Source: Neodontobutis hainanensis
Lineage: Eukaryota > Chordata > Actinopteri > Gobiiformes > Odontobutidae
Direction: 5' to 3'
Assembly: GCA_024349245.1 (NCBI GenBank)
Contig: JALDNG010000026.1
Location: forward strand, 3,365,001 to 3,429,000
Length of the DNA stretch: 64,000 nt
This document shows, piece by piece, positions 24,111 through 37,959 of this stretch. The notes below the pieces were generated by a model. That model was not told the origin of the DNA, did no database searches, and worked only from the letters and a program-made list of their open reading frames with translations. Position numbers and translations under genes: made by a program. Numbering within the stretch: the stretch's first letter is position 1; each line of letters begins with the position of its first letter.

Positions 24111-24400
24111 TGGGGTGCTCGTGGCAGAGCGCTCCTGCCTCGCAGCTAGAAGGTCGTGAGTTCAATCCTCGGCCGACTCAAACATCCTCGGTGAACTCTG
24201 GCCTTTCTGTGAGGAGTCTGTATGTCCTTCCCACAGTGTTACTGTGGGTTCTCTCCGGGTACTCCGGTTTCCTCCAACTGCTCAAAGACATGCATGTACA
24301 AGTTAATTGGCGAATCTGAGGTGTCCCTAGTGCAGGAATGTGAGAGTGATTGGTTGTTGTCTCTAAATGTATCAAAAGTGCTACATAAGTAAAGATTGAG
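24111..24400 (+). mobile_element. tRNA-derived SINE (DANA/mermaid-like)
   Basis: The head carries a degenerate polymerase III A box (TGGCAGAGCGC, 24122-24132) and a B box (GAGTTCAATCC, 24158-24168; consensus GGTTCGANTCC). The body has the phrases GCCTTTCTGTGAGGAGTCTG, GGGTTCTCTCCGGGTACTCC, AAAGACATGCATGTACAAG and TTAATTGGCGAATCTGAG, very like a SINE body widespread in teleosts (the DANA/mermaid type). The 3' end is AAAAGTGCTACATAAGTAAAG. The family name is from memory and should be checked. It has no coding capacity; a 90-residue frame across it is meaningless. Confidence 0.85.
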
Positions 24401-25745
24401 TGGGTTTCAAAAATATTAATAAATAATATTTATTTGTTGGATGAATACAAATTGGTGTGTGCTCGATGCCAGCGGTTCTCAGAGGCCTTTTGTCTTTAAT
24501 CTCATGTAAAGCAAATAGTTAGCGTGGTATACCAATCCTGTCTATTGTCCTGTCTATTTTCAAAAGCAGGACAGTCTGGTCCCTTCCTCAAAGCAAATCC
24601 TTTCTCTCAGCGATTTTGCAGACTGACCAATCACAAGCCGTTTGTCTGAAGCAGGGTGTAATTTTCTGGCTATGTCATACACAAATAACACGGATGATCC
24701 AAAACATTTAACATGGCAGACGCTGCTACCTAAAGGCTGTTTATTTCTGCTCTTGCTTCGGTTTTAAATAACCAGCTAAGTATAAAAACAATGAAACTGC
24801 TCTACCGTTAGCCATGTTAACAAGTGGCGCTAATGTGGCTTCCTTGACAACCGGCTGTGTAGTGTTACCTTTTATTGCTTCATGTCCGTTGTGATTTGTT
24901 ATTTAATACCACAAGTTATGCAGTGTTAAATAATGTTTTAAACCATGCAGATGGTCGTATGACACCAATGCTATCCAAAACCAGAAACAGCTGTTGATAA
25001 ACAACTCCATCATCCAATAAACAAACTGCACAGTTTTGTTCTAACTTTTCAAAAGTGGACCACTCAGAGGCAGAAAGGTTACCAAAGTAGTATGGTAAAC
25101 TTTTTTGGGATGTTTGATGCCCCTTTTTGTCATGGAAATATAAAATCTGTACTGACCTGTCTCTGAGATTATTAATTTGTAAGGAAAGGGTGAGAGAGAG
25201 ATGAATGACATAGAGCAAATGGACAAGAGCCAAAATAAAACCATGATTGCTACAGGTTTATTAAAAAAAGAAATAAAATTTACATCTTGAAAATCTGCAA
25301 ATTCGTTTGGAACTTCACAAAATGTGACAAAAATAAGAACAAATTTGATTAGAGAATGCAGTCACTTGACGTAGGAGTCCCTACAGTAGGTAAGACTCTA
25401 AGGTGTTAAGTGAAAGCCAACAGAGACTTCCTCTCAAAGCTTCCCTTCAGAGTATGAAATATGTAGTGGCCCGTATAGTGCATGACAACATTAGTATGAA
25501 CACTAACATCAATCTGGCCTCCCAGGCATATGAGCAGTGATCCTCTATAACATATGGATGAAAGGACACATAGAGAGAGGGGAAGTGCTGAAGGATCTGA
25601 TTGTTAGACCAGGATGGATTTTTAGAGGGGAAAGTCAATTATGGCTCACAAAGCACTTGGTTAAAATATCAAGGTCGCAATACGGTGATAGGTTCTGTAT
25701 CCGTGCTGTGTCAAAGTGCCATTTTTCATTGCTCTGTGTCTCTCG
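24401..25745. other. mostly unique; repeat-like patch at 24.6-24.9 kb
   Basis: Around 24590-24880 phrases such as CTGACCAATCACAAGC and GTTAGCCATGTTAACAAG have the look of an old dispersed repeat, but I found no ends and no second copy in the window. No gene. Confidence 0.3.
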
Positions 25746-26060
25746 TGGAGGTCAAACCCATTTGGGCTTCATTTATTAACCCTAAAGTGCAGCTGCTGGC
25801 AGTCGGTGGGCTCTCTTCGCTCGGCGGCTTGGTGCAGCACAGAGGTCGCCCACTGGGAGTGAGCAGTGTGTGTGGTGATGATAATACTTTGTCTATTCAT
25901 TTAATAGAGTAACACTCACAGGTGCATTGTGATGGACAGCAGGGCCACTGCAAATCCACACAAACTCAATCAGCCCTCATTGTCAATAAACATTAGAGAC
26001 ATGATCAAGGAAAAGCAGGGGACACTTGTTTTATCGCAATCATGACATAGTGCTTTAGGA
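25746..26060. promoter_or_regulatory. candidate conserved non-coding element
   Basis: Repeat-free and compositionally mixed, with TCAATAAACATT (HOX/FOX-type cores), TTCATTTAATAG and ACAGGTGCATTG (E-box) motifs. No coding structure. Selected by texture only. Confidence 0.2.
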
Positions 26061-29000
26061 GATTAAAAATCAATAAAGCCCAGTGGGCCTGCTGAGACAT
26101 GTTGGCTTAGATGGGCACAGACCACATTTCTTTATTCTTACTGAATGGGTCATAGGTTAAGGTAACTAACCCCCCTCCCTTTTTTGCAAAAGTTAAACTA
26201 CAGCCTATTCTTGTATATATTAATTCAAGTCATAATAAACATAAACAAAAGACTATCCAAGAAGCAATCAATACTTACTACTGTGACGTCTTCACAGTAT
26301 TCACCATTTCATGTGAACACACTGTGGGCCATTGAACAACATAGTACCTTTGATCATGGTCTCAGACTACAGTGCTACGAGAACAACTAGTTTACATCAC
26401 TCTAAGCAATATTGTGCGGGCATGAACATTTAAACAGGCAACCTTAACACAACAAACTAGGAAAGCAATATTACATCAACCGCATTAAACATTAACTAAA
26501 CATGCATAGTAACAGAGGATGGGTTAGTCACGTGACCCGAAACTATTCTCTAACACGAGCGGATCTCAACCGTGTCCCACTACAATATGTTAAAACTGTG
26601 TTAACACATGCCATATTAGTGTTTCCTACACATTGATGAGAACTTGGTGGTCCACCATAGTACAATTTGCAAAGCCAAAGTGTTAAAATTAATCAAAAGT
26701 AGATCAAATTCAAACCTTGCCTTTCAATATGGTTACTTTATGGAGTCTGTTGTATCGACTTTGCACTGACGGCTCAGTGCACAGTGTCTCTGTAGGAAAT
26801 GGTAACTTGGTAATACATTGGTGTTTTTTTTTTTCTGCCAGGAAAATAATTTTGCAGAAATTGTGGTAAATTCAACCACTTCCTAGAAAACCAGAGCCTT
26901 TTTCTCCACATATTTGTTTGCGATGAGAGGTGGATACAAGTAGAAAAAGAAAGTGCAACACTCAATTTTGCAAAACCTTAGGAAAAAAAGTTACTTTCTT
27001 TGCAGAAGCTGATTCAGCTCAAGATGAAGCCGCTGTTAAAGTGACACGTTTTGTTTACGAGGAGACAGCTGTTGTTTCCACAGTAATCCAGGATTGTACA
27101 TAAAGCTGTGCCACACTTACTAATTCCTATAAATCAAATCAACACGAATACTGTGAGCCACACATGCACTGTAATGTACAGACTCAAGCACAGTTAGTAA
27201 TTGTGCTACCCAATGTGATTATCACTTTGACCATGCACTGGTAACATACCTGTATATGAACAATGTCAAGAGAAAATTAGAATCTGCAGGATGCATTTAG
27301 CTCTCAGGAAGACTCAACATAAACCCTACTGGGAAAACTGAGCCACTCTCATCTTTATAGAGCCACAGCACTACCCAGGATTTACAAAGCTGTATCCTGC
27401 AGGTACATAGGGCACTACAGGTCAGACAGCTCGTCAATAAAGTACTTGTTTAATATATCAGGGCCATACAGCACAGGTGGGGTACAGCAAACATATATGT
27501 GAGGGATACATGGATGTACTGAAGCTGACGGATGTATAGAGGAAGTGATAAAACAAACAGCTGGAGAAAGTAAAGGAAAGGTGTGAGGTTTAGTTGAGTT
27601 TAGTTATTATAACCCTTTTATTATTACCCACATAATACAGCTTAATGAGGCAAACAATATGGAACTCCTAAAGTCTGAAAAAATGAAATGATTCATTAGA
27701 AGTGATTCAGTTTCCAATCAAATGGAAATTACATACTGACTAAACATGCGCTAAACTTAATTTACAAAATTGTGCTGCTATTCTGTAATATCCTCATATA
27801 TGCTGACATAGGGGTTGTGTTTTGGGTTTTAAAACAATGCAAATCACTGTAAAAGCTTTAGAATCCCTTGCCAGCAGTAAACATGGCCAAATTGGGTAAA
27901 CGCCCTTGGACAGGCCAAATGCGGATGTGTGATCATTGATTGGTGTTAATGCTTTGGCTTGTTCCAGTCTTTTGCGTTGATTGTGTTTGTTGGCATGTTT
28001 GATTCATACTCAGCTAGTCCCTTTTGTCCTATGGAATGAGCTTTTTGCATATGGTTTTGTGATTGATCCGTCTACGCCCTGTCCTGTACATATTACTAGA
28101 GTGGCACTTTCAGTTTAAGTGTGACTTCCTGTATGTACGCTGGTTTGTTTGGATGAAGTGGTTAGACCTAAATGAAATGAGTCCATTAACACATCTCTTC
28201 CTAAAGGTGATCCCTTGCTGACTCAGGTTTGTCTCAGAACTGAATGATTCTTGAAGGACAGGCCTCCTTCGTGAGATGAACTCCCCTGTCGCAACCCCAC
28301 CAACCCCTGGAGCGAGGGATTGTGGGATTGGCACTTCAGCCCTATCCCTTCCCCCATCACGAAAGGGAACCAAACTGCGACTGGGAATAAAATGCTGATC
28401 TACAAAATCAAACCACTTGGGGGTCAAGGAGAAGCAAAAGAGGGAGGCGTAATGATTTTAGTGCTTTTTATTGAAGAAAGGCAGGCCAAAGGAGAGTTTA
28501 AAAAAGGAATGAGGGGTGAGTTGTGGGCTGCAAAAAGTGGACAGGAATAGCCCAGAAGACAGATGAGTGTGTGGACAAGATAACACAAGGAGTGTAGAGA
28601 TATAAAGCAATAGTTATGAACAAGAAATACCAACACTTTTTCTTTGACAGTGATACGAGGTGATAGCAGCAGTGTTAAAGGTGTGAACTTCAAAAAGAGA
28701 TACTGTAAAAAAGAGGTACAGAAAGGGAGACTCAGATTAAATAGGAACATCTTAACAAGGAACTTGTTTGAACGTGCTTGTGTTTTGAAGATTTAAGTTA
28801 GTAATGCTTTAAATTAAATTGATTGAACTATGTCTGTAAAAATGTTGTCCTGCTATTTATGCTGAAATGTGAAAATGTGTAATTTTATACTTTTACAACA
28901 TACAGTATATTTTAACATCATGAAATATACCAAACTCACTGCTTTGTGGGCATGCGGTTCATGATTTGTGAATTGGTTTTAGTAGGTATATCATAAATGA

Positions 29001-29734
29001 CCAAAGATTGTGGTGATGTGTCTGTGCTTGCACAAAACACAAAACTGACTTTATAAATACTCCAAACTACTGAGAGCCCACAGAAAAAAGCACAACATAG
29101 TTTCACTATGGGCTACACAATCTTGCTTTGTACCTTAAGGCAAGTCTCTATTTGAGATCTAACAGATGTACATTACAGACATAAGACATGATGCAGTGAC
29201 AGCCAGCTTTCCCTTTCAGTAGAAACAGAGATGTTGGAAAATCTGTGTTGCATTGCGTCTTGATTCAGTGACAGTCTTTCAGTGTGATTTTCTACTGGCA
29301 GAAGAAAGGCGATGTGAGCCAGGCCCACCACCAGAGGCAATGGGAACGTGTTAATGACCACATCCATATTACATTTTAATAATACCAGTGAGCTAATGCA
29401 TTGCTTTCTCCTTAGAGCTGAAATGTGCAAAGGAAACACCCAGGAGGATATTTCTTATGCTTTACAAATTCACACACAGCTCAAAGCTGCCAGGCATAAG
29501 ATAAATATATATTTGAATTCAATACAGTTGATAAATAGGCAGACATTTTTGCACAACAACAATAATTCCCAACAGACAAGAAAATTCCCAGCTTAAAATC
29601 AGTTTTACTAATACTGTAGTTTCTGTTAAGTTAGTCAGCAAAATATCAACCTACAAAAATGCTCTCATTTAAGTGTATATTGCAGAAATTGAAGCTGGAA
29701 AGAAGGGAGGTGAAAGTGCTTCCCATCCCGGCAC
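26061..29734. other. unique AT-rich DNA, no gene seen
   Basis: No exon, RNA gene or nameable transposon. A short T-run lies at 26823-26834. The part at 28240-28440 is slightly GC-richer. Overlapping open frames on both strands near 28.1-28.75 kb show no domain. Confidence 0.4.
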
Positions 29735-29830
29735 CAATGTCTAATGCAAGGGTCTTCAACATTTTTTCCCCAGAGAGCTTGCAACATTTTTTTTATTGTT
29801 CCTCTACTGTTAGCGGTACTGCATCCACTG
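29735..29830. repeat. possible hAT repeat end
   Basis: CAAGGGTCTTCAACATTTTT (29748 on) followed by CCCAGAGAGCTTGCAAC resembles the vertebrate hAT end pattern GGGTCTTCAACCTTTTT...AGAGCTACTT. The other end was not identified within 1 kb, so this is a scrap or a chance likeness. Confidence 0.3.
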
Positions 29831-32800
29831 TTCACTGTGTGCATGTTTGTATGTGCACGAACAAACAACAACCGAAGAAGAATCAGGAAGTGAGAACCGG
29901 GAAAACAAGCAAGCACATTACATCACGTTCGCAGAAACAGTGCAGGAGTTTTGATCCAAAAACCTTCTCATTTAATTGACTGTACAGGGTTACAGAGGCA
30001 ACCGTGGTGAATTCGGCACATTAGGCTGTTGCTGATACATGCATGGTTTAGGAAAAATGTTATTAGAACCATTGACACTCTGTGATGTAGGTGCGTTTTT
30101 TTGGTTCATTGTTTAGACATAATACATATCAACTCATGTAAAATATTATATATTTGTTATTTATGAAATATTTATTATCTGAATGATATGGTGAACTTAG
30201 CCATTAAAACATCTAAATTGACCATATTTAGACAGTGCTTGCACTTCAGGGTTACGCAGCTTGATATGTCAATCTAAAAATAAACTACACCCATTTATGC
30301 CATGTCCATCCTTTCTTTAAACAATGTGCCAGTTCTGGACGCCATCTTCCAAGCGCTTTACGGTTCACGTCATGAAAATATGGCCCGTAATGATGTTTTC
30401 TCCAGGTGACCCTGATTCATTGCATTGCCAAGAAAGAATCCAACGTGAACTTGACCTCTGACCACTGGCATCTAATCAATCTTCCAATCCTTGAGTTCCT
30501 TAAGTGATCAATTTTGAATGTGAAGACATTTTCTCAAGGCAATCCTGACACTTCATTGCTAAAAACTGGAGCAATAAATGGACTGATTGACAAAGTGAAT
30601 ACACAACATCTCAACCACACGAGGAGATGCACTGGATTTCAGTCTTCTAATGTTTATGTAACATCTTAAACAAAATGCATCAGTAAGAATCTAAAATTAT
30701 AGATACAGGTATACCAATTCTCTGCAGGGACGCTGTCAGGAATGTGGAGGAGTGGACTTAGGAGACAAGAGACAAATTTAGCAATAATAATATTTGACTA
30801 TGGAGAACAAACTATTGGTGTGAGTTAAGCCTGCTTTTAATAGCCTCTTTAATTAGGAAGTGTTTTCTTTCTATTTAATGGATGACAAAATAATGTTTAA
30901 ATTTTTTTTTTGTCTAATATTACAAATATTATTTCTACATTTTAGATTGTGGACATCACTGCAGCTGTTCATTAACCTGACCTGTGACCCCTGCCTTCTG
31001 CCTCTCCTCTCTGCTTTAATCTGACGGGCTTTATAACAAGTAACAATAGATAACAGGTAACAGATAACAGTTAAAAGAGTAAAAAGTTAAAAATCAAGAG
31101 CTCTAATTAAAGCTCAACTCGTAAAATCAACTCCTTCAAATGATTTTATCAGATCCAAGTCCAAATCATTTTGATCAATGTGAATGTGAGTGCAACAAGT
31201 TGTGAGCAGACAGAAACACTTTGTGCGCCTGGTTCAACAGCGGGACCATAGCATTGAAAATGGACGGAGGGAGGTCGCTAATAAAAAACATAAAAAAATT
31301 ATTTTTATTTTTTTTACAGAAAACACAGTTTTAATTGTGCACAAATAAGAAAACTCTGAATTTATGTAGATCAGTTAAATAACCATATTTGTTATGTGTT
31401 AAAATGACTCATATCTTTATGGGCCCCTGTCTGTCATGGGACCTTAGAATCACTCCCCACCCCACCCCTCTCACAGCGCAACTGACTCTGTCTTAACCCA
31501 CTCTTTTGTCTTCGATCAAAATCATTTATATCTATTTCACTTTCTGTGGGTCCTGAGGACAAAATGGTAATGGCAGTGAAACTAAGTGCACTGATAATGC
31601 TCAAAGTGTCTTTTTGTCTGGGCCTGTTACTCTCTTTGTAGTTTTCTCTCCTTTGGCTTTTTTCCTTGTTTTGTCTTTCCGCCGCTCTTGTTGACTAAGC
31701 GTTGACATTTTTTTCAGGCCCGAAGACTCTGGTCAGAATATTCATAGACTATTGATTATTTGGGGGCGAAGGAAATGAAGACTGCTGCTCCACACTTCTT
31801 TGCTTTTACACAGCCCATCCTCGCCCCTCTGCTCATGCGTCGGTGAAGCCAGAGAGAGCTTAAAGGTTAATTGATAGAAAGAGCAATAGCAGCAAGAAGT
31901 GGATAGACTTGGTCACAGGAGTTTATTAGAGTCTCCATGTGTCTACCAAACTGGAACTGTGCGTGCAAGACAAATTTAACTTAGTTTTTGTCCTGGTGGT
32001 TTTATTACTTAGAATTTTTGATAATTCATCCATCATTTGATGTTTACTCCACAACATTATATAAGGCCCTGCATGTATTAAACCAGGTACTTATTTGCAT
32101 ATGTTACATTAACTAACCAGTGCACCTCTATGCCGCCAAACTTAAACCTGAACTTTCTCAAAATGTTGGTGTCCACAGCTCAATAAAACACAAACACAAC
32201 AAAAACATTTAGTTCATCTGCATGTGCATTTTGTATATTTATATGCATTTCTTTCTTGTGTATCTCAAGCTATAAAATGAAAACAGAAATGCTGTCAACA
32301 CTAAACAATGCAATTACAAACCACAGATACTTGTGTATTCAGTGAGATGACACTGGAGTCAACAAGAGAGGGGTATTATGGAGGGTAGCCCCAGGTTTAC
32401 TTTTATGGAGTCTCAGTAATGATTGGTTCTTAAGCGCGAGGCTATTGCTATCCTTCTCCTTTGTTCACTGTTTGACCATCAGCCAAAAAAGAAAACAAAC
32501 AAGCTCCAGGAACAATACAATAGAACTGTCTGAGAAAAGACGCTTACAAGGGAATGAATACGCTGCTTTTTGTAGACTATAAAACGGTTTTAACTCTAAT
32601 CAATGATATCAGTTCATGGTTTTTAATTGTTTACTGACATTGTACTGATTTATTACAACACCACCTTTCATTTGTTAAGATGCTGTCATTTATTTGCGGT
32701 AAAGTGTCCTGGTTTTTAGGTTTGAAAATATTGTCACCCTACGCAAAATCCATAAATGAAAAAAAAAACCATTCAACGCATCAAGTAGAAGATACAGTAG

Positions 32801-34036
32801 CTAAAGTAGACATAAACTATAACAATATATTGCAGAAACCTTTGTCACGTCTTTGTGGGCAAAAGAACCTATCTGTGAGTTGCTCGTATTTCTGCAAAAT
32901 AATGCACCACACAGCTCGCTATGGGATCCCGTTTAATCCACAAAGGTGCCATTATTTATGCAGTTAGGCCAGATCAAGGCCGGTTGGAACCACACTGGAA
33001 TTTTTTAGGAAGTGTAATGAGACCCATCTTTTCAGTCGGACTCAGCGGAGGTTTGTTTGAAGGACCTGCTCAAACAAACAAACAAACCATATACAGATGC
33101 AAACCAGACAGTAACAGGGAATCAGACAGTAGGGGTTTATCCTGCACACACCGCAGTGAAAACGCAAGAGATTTTAGGGGTAACCTGTACCAGCCTGTGT
33201 CATACTGAAGTAACCCCATTATACCACTCATGTCTTTTTTTCTTTCTTTTTATCATTTTATTCTTTTATAGTATCCCTGTCACTGTAAGTACCATTGATC
33301 ATTCCTTATAATGCCATCCTGACTAAAATCATCCAAATAAAAGAGTGGGATCCCTGTTTGCAGTGTATTTTGAGACAGATTTCCCCGGCCGGATTTCCGA
33401 ACAAGCCTGTGATTAAAGTTGACAAAGCACTTTAAAATGTCAGAGAGCAGCGTAGCATGTGACAGGAGGGGTAAGAACGACAGATCTGCAGTGTACTCTG
33501 GGACTCATGCACAAGTCCTCTCCTCATTATATCTTGCCCTCAGTATTGAAGCCTTTTGTCCGGGAGCACACAGTTGTCAGATAGATTTTCTAGAGCGCTG
33601 ATTTTGAACCACTGAAAAAGAGATCAGCTTGAGGATCTCTCCGAGGGGGACATACAGAGGATGACTTGTCAGTGTTGCATAAGCAGAGGGCACAGTATAT
33701 AACACCTTTTCGATGGGAGCAAGCTGAATACAAACGGTAATCCAAGGTATGTCTCGTTACAGCAAGAGCCGCTTTTAGACAAACAGAGAATGACATTGCA
33801 AAAAGGGTATCCTACTCTAAATGTCTCAGTTCCGTGAGGCTATAAATAAAAGCTTCCTGGGGTTTTCTGTAGAATAACATAATTTCTTTGTCCAAATTTT
33901 TTATCAACATTTAAGCACACGCTACAATTTTCAGCAAACAGTCAAAACTTTTTATAATAGGTACTGGATATTGCATCTGCTAAAACTTGGTGAATTTTTT
34001 GGGGTGCACAGAGGCAGAGTGAATAGCAACTTACAG
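29831..34036. other. mostly unique; candidate conserved bits at 30.4 and 31.75 kb
   Basis: No gene. Two stretches (about 30380-30490 and 31720-31870) are complex and repeat-free and could be conserved non-coding elements; the second contains TTCATAGACTATTGATTATT. At 33430-33600 a similar patch occurs. T-rich runs lie at about 30903-30911 and 31306-31314. Confidence 0.3.
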
Positions 34037-34729
34037 TAAAGGCCTGTTTACACCGGGACAAATTTCACCGACGAATTTCGCCGACGTTTAACGCCTCGTG
34101 ACTAAACAATGGGTGCCAATGTGAGTGTTCACAACGACGCAAAAAACGCCACGCGTAAAAGCGTCAGTTTTTAAAAAACGCCTCGGGTTCGTTTTTTTGG
34201 TTTGACGCGCCACGTCAAAAACTATGTGACCAATGAGATTAGCGCTTTTGCTCACGTGTCTGGAGCTTCTGAAGTTACAGTAAAACACAAATTGGGGGCG
34301 CTCAAACACAAAACGGTCTTGCCGAGCACACATACGTAACGGCAAATAAGATATACGCCAAGTAGCGTCTACACTTCCGGGAAGAAATAAGACGAAGAAG
34401 ATGCAAGGCAAGATTAATGTAGAGCTGCTGGTCTCGTTGGTGTCGGAACACAAAGAACTTATGACAAACGCAACATCGATTACAAAAATTACTTGCTCTC
34501 TTCTTCTGAGTGAAAAGCGAGTGTCAGAAGCATAAAGTTGCGCAGCGCCACCTTGTGTACCGGGGTATTTCTGTTTTACATTAAGCGCCATCTAATGTCA
34601 GGGAATGAATTTGCATGTTCACTCGGCTCATCGTCAGTGAAAATCGCTTGGGTGTGAACACAGAAAACATGTTGAAAAACGCTGGCGAATAACGCGTGCA
34701 AATATTCGTCCGGTGTGTACGGGCCTTAA
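34037..34729. mobile_element. PIF/Harbinger-type MITE with TAA duplication
   Basis: The element spans 34040-34726 (687 bp) and is flanked by TAA at 34037-34039 and 34727-34729, the TWA target duplication of PIF/Harbinger. The ends are AGGCCTGTTTACACCGG at the left and the complement of AGGCCCGTACACACCGG at the right (14 of 17 identical). Subterminal sequence is rich in CGCC/ACGC. No transposase is present. A 44-codon frame inside (34401-34535) may be a relic of the parent's second protein. The intact duplication supports a real, not very old, insertion. The assignment rests on ends and duplication only. Confidence 0.85.
34401..34535 (+). pseudogene. possible relic of a Harbinger accessory (MADF/Myb-like) ORF
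   Basis: A 44-residue frame starts M-Q-G-K-I-N-V-E-L-L-V-S-L-V-S-E-H-K-E-L and ends at a stop at 34533. The L-V-S-x-V-S-E-H-x-E-L spacing is reminiscent of the beginning of MADF/Myb-like DNA-binding proteins, which PIF/Harbinger elements carry beside the transposase. That would fit a deletion derivative of a full element. The match is short and could be fortuitous; the minus-strand frame over the same bases (34088-34591) shows no domain. Confidence 0.25.
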
Positions 34730-34764
34730 GGAGGTTGTGGGTTTGGCGGTGTCCTCATGCCACT

Positions 34765-34880
34765 TAACTCACCCGGGGGATTTTCTTTGGGCACTCTGGT
34801 TTCTTCCCCTTGTACAGCAGCAAGCGTCATGCCCAAAGCGGCTGGGATAGGCTCCAGAGTCCCACTGAAGAAAATAAACA
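34765..34880 (+). mobile_element. SINE fragment, same broad family as 24.1 kb
   Basis: CACCCGGGGGATTTTCTTTG followed by GGCACTCTGGTTTCTTCCCC, then a deletion, then GGCTGGGATAGGCTCCAGAG. This order matches the body of the widespread fish tRNA-SINE, including its GGGATAGGCTCCAG phrase. The head and tail are missing and the copy is old. It begins only about 40 bases after the Harbinger element. Confidence 0.6.
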
Positions 34881-37800
34881 AATTTCATTCAACCAAAGTC
34901 CAACGTATTATTAGTTTAACTTATGTTACACTCAGAAAACAGTTGAACAGACAGGATTTTATAACAAGCGTTGCTATTTAATATCTTCACAAATCGACCG
35001 AGAGCTACAGTGCCTCGAGCGTGGAAAAAAACTCAGGGTATTAAAAGCAGTAAATCAAAGCCACTGATATTTACATCATTAATGCAACATTGTGTAGATG
35101 TGTTGCTTGTAAATGATCATGGGGTAGGGAACTATATAATTCAAAGGACCAACAGAGAGTTCTATTTGTGTGTGCATCACAAAGCAATTTATAGGAAATC
35201 ACTGAAGAAACTGTAACAATGTGTACAGTGCATATAGTGTCTTTCACTGAAAAAAAATAAAATAAAATCCCATGAGTTATTTAACTAAATTGTTTTTCTA
35301 TAGCCCAGTGTCGCAATAAAAATTGCCTCAAAGGGATTTACAAAGACAAGTTACAAAGTTAGAGGGAACACATAGTTTTTTGCAGATATTGATATATGAT
35401 TAAATTATAGACCTTTTTATGTTTATTTATTTTCTAAGCAGCTAAAATACTGGACCAGATCTAAACTTGAAATTAACTAAGTTAGTTTATTTGAGTTTGC
35501 CCAACCAGTCTACATGTGCTTTGTGACTCTGGAGAAGGAATTCTGTGTCCCTTCACGTTCAGTGTGGTGTGCTCCGGGAGTACAGGGTGTTTTGTCATTG
35601 ATCAGGCGCTGGATTAGTTGTTAACAATTTTAAATAGGTCATCAGAGATTGGCGTGTAATCAAAGCCAAAACAGAAGGTACGATAAGATGATTGTAACCG
35701 AGTTGTAAAGAAAGCCGATTGTTGTCGTTCCCCCTCTGTGCAAGTACATGACAGGCTGAATGTCCTCATGGTATTGTCCACACTCACATACGGAGGCCCT
35801 GAGAGGAGCCATGAGCAGCTCCAGACAACTTCTGAAGCTGCTATGCCACAACACAGCTTCTCCGCTAACCTCGTCATGGACTTTTTTCCCATGTGCACTA
35901 AAAACTGTCCAAAATTCTAAAGACTTCCACAAGTGAAATTCCCAACACTTCATTGCTGGAGAACCAAGTTTTTCCTTCTTTGAGCGGCCATAAAATTATT
36001 ATGAATCTATGCGTTTTCCTCCCCAGTCCTAAAAAGAAATTATTACCCAGAAAGCGGTTTGAGGAGAGCCGCTAGCCCTGCTCGGAGCCACTGTCTGTGG
36101 GAGGGAGTGAATCAGTTCATGAAGGATGGGATTCTTGACACAGCTGTGTGCATGGTTGTATTGTCGATTTATGAATATTAATTGAGGTTTGACACTATTA
36201 TTGCCTGAAATGCATGCTGAAAGATGGCATCTTGCCCAAATCATCTACACTGCAATAAAAACCTAAATTGGAGTGCTGCACCGTATTCTTTATCCGTGAT
36301 TTATGTATTTTGCCATGACTGAGAATAGAATCTCACGATCTGAGGACAAAATAAACCACTGGAATGACGCCATGTCCTTAAAGCATCTGCTATTATAAGG
36401 TAATATCTTTCCCAATCATGCTTTTGTTTTTTCACTTACTTTTGCTGAATATGCATGCATTTTAAAAGTTAGGGAAAACTACAGTTCAGTTTCCTTTTTT
36501 GATTATAAGGTCTTTTCATTTATACAAGCTGGTTCTCATTCTCAGTGCATAATGAAGGACATGGACAATGGCTCATCTGGTCCTGAAGCCGATTGTGTCC
36601 TTTAGCATCCTCTATTAAACACCAAGTTAAACACCTGTTTTTTTCAATAATATATTACTTTATTTACATTAGCATTAAATTCATTTAATTCATACATTAT
36701 CTATTAACTATTATTGTTATAACAGAGTAATCTGAAATGTTTTTAATGGTGGGGAAAGGTGGGAGAAGTTACAGTGCAGAGCAGTTTTGTGAATGGCCAG
36801 AGATCTTATAACTCCTTCTGCACAGTCCTCCACCAACACTCATCTCTTGTAATTGTACTCTCATCTCATTCATGAAATATGTTTCTGATAAGCATTTAAC
36901 ATTGTGACTTTCTATGGCGTCAATCTAGAAAAAAATGTAAACATAAACTTGGAACTGTAACCAAAAAAACTAATTAATAGAATTGTAACTGTAACCGTAT
37001 AGCCTAACAAAGAAAATCTTTTCATAAATGTAAATAACTTAAAAAAAAAAAAAATCTACACTTCTACATTTTTTCATTATTGTTTCTGAGCTGTCCTGAC
37101 CCTACTTAACGCCCATTGGCCGAAGTGACAGGAAGTTGGGCCACTGTGGAATCCTTATTCTCATAGGTTTTCTTAGGGTTAGGGTTAGTCTCTGCTCGGC
37201 TTCACTTTGTGGAACTAATCCTCTTATCTGGGTTGGTGGGACAGGTAAATGTTCCCAACCCAGTGTCACTGGATAGAGTAGTGGACAGGTGTGGAGGAGT
37301 CTCGTGCTACACAAAATGCACTGTGAACCTGCTGTAGGTGCTACAACACTTCAGGAATCCCAATGCACACAACTCCCTCCACCGGTTCTCTGTGCTCCTG
37401 TGAACAAATACCCTCCTACCCCGTTCTGAGCTGCCCCAGCCCCGGTTTCTGCAGTCCTTGTCTTGCTGGTCTGATGTTGATACTGATGTTAAGCGGTAGC
37501 GCTGCACTAATCTTCCCAGTAGGTCTCCAGTAGGCAGCAACTGCTCCAGACCTGCGCTACACTTTACAGCCACAGTTTATTAAGCCCTTGGTGACAGATC
37601 TCCGTCTAAAGCCAGTTTACTTAACAATAATGAAAAAATATATTTGTTAGCAAAACTTGTGAATTAAAAAAATAAATAAAAAAGGGGAAAGGAGCAAAAA
37701 GGTAGTTTATATATATTTTTTAAACAACTTTTATACTTAAGAATACATAAGAACATGTCGGCGATTGCCATTTACAATATCATTCATGAGCCGCTAAGGA

Positions 37801-37959
37801 GTAGAGCCATGATGATGCCTTTTAGGTAGACGCCTTCATTTTTAACAGACATATAAAAAGTCAATCTGAGGCAGCCCAACAGGCGTGAAATGTGAGAGGA
37901 AGACATTGGAGGACAGAATATGTAGAAGAGTCAAATTACACTCCTCATCGCTCCACTAC
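34881..37959. other. mostly unique; candidate conserved stretch at 35.74-36.25 kb
   Basis: No gene supported. The sequence at 35740-36250 is complex, with ATGAATATTAATTGAGG (POU/homeodomain-like) near 36171, and could be a conserved non-coding element. An A-run lies at about 37041-37054. Confidence 0.3.

Noticed and set aside
34088..34591. 167-residue open frame on the minus strand
   Set aside because: Lies wholly inside a Harbinger MITE and shows no transposase motif; fortuitous.
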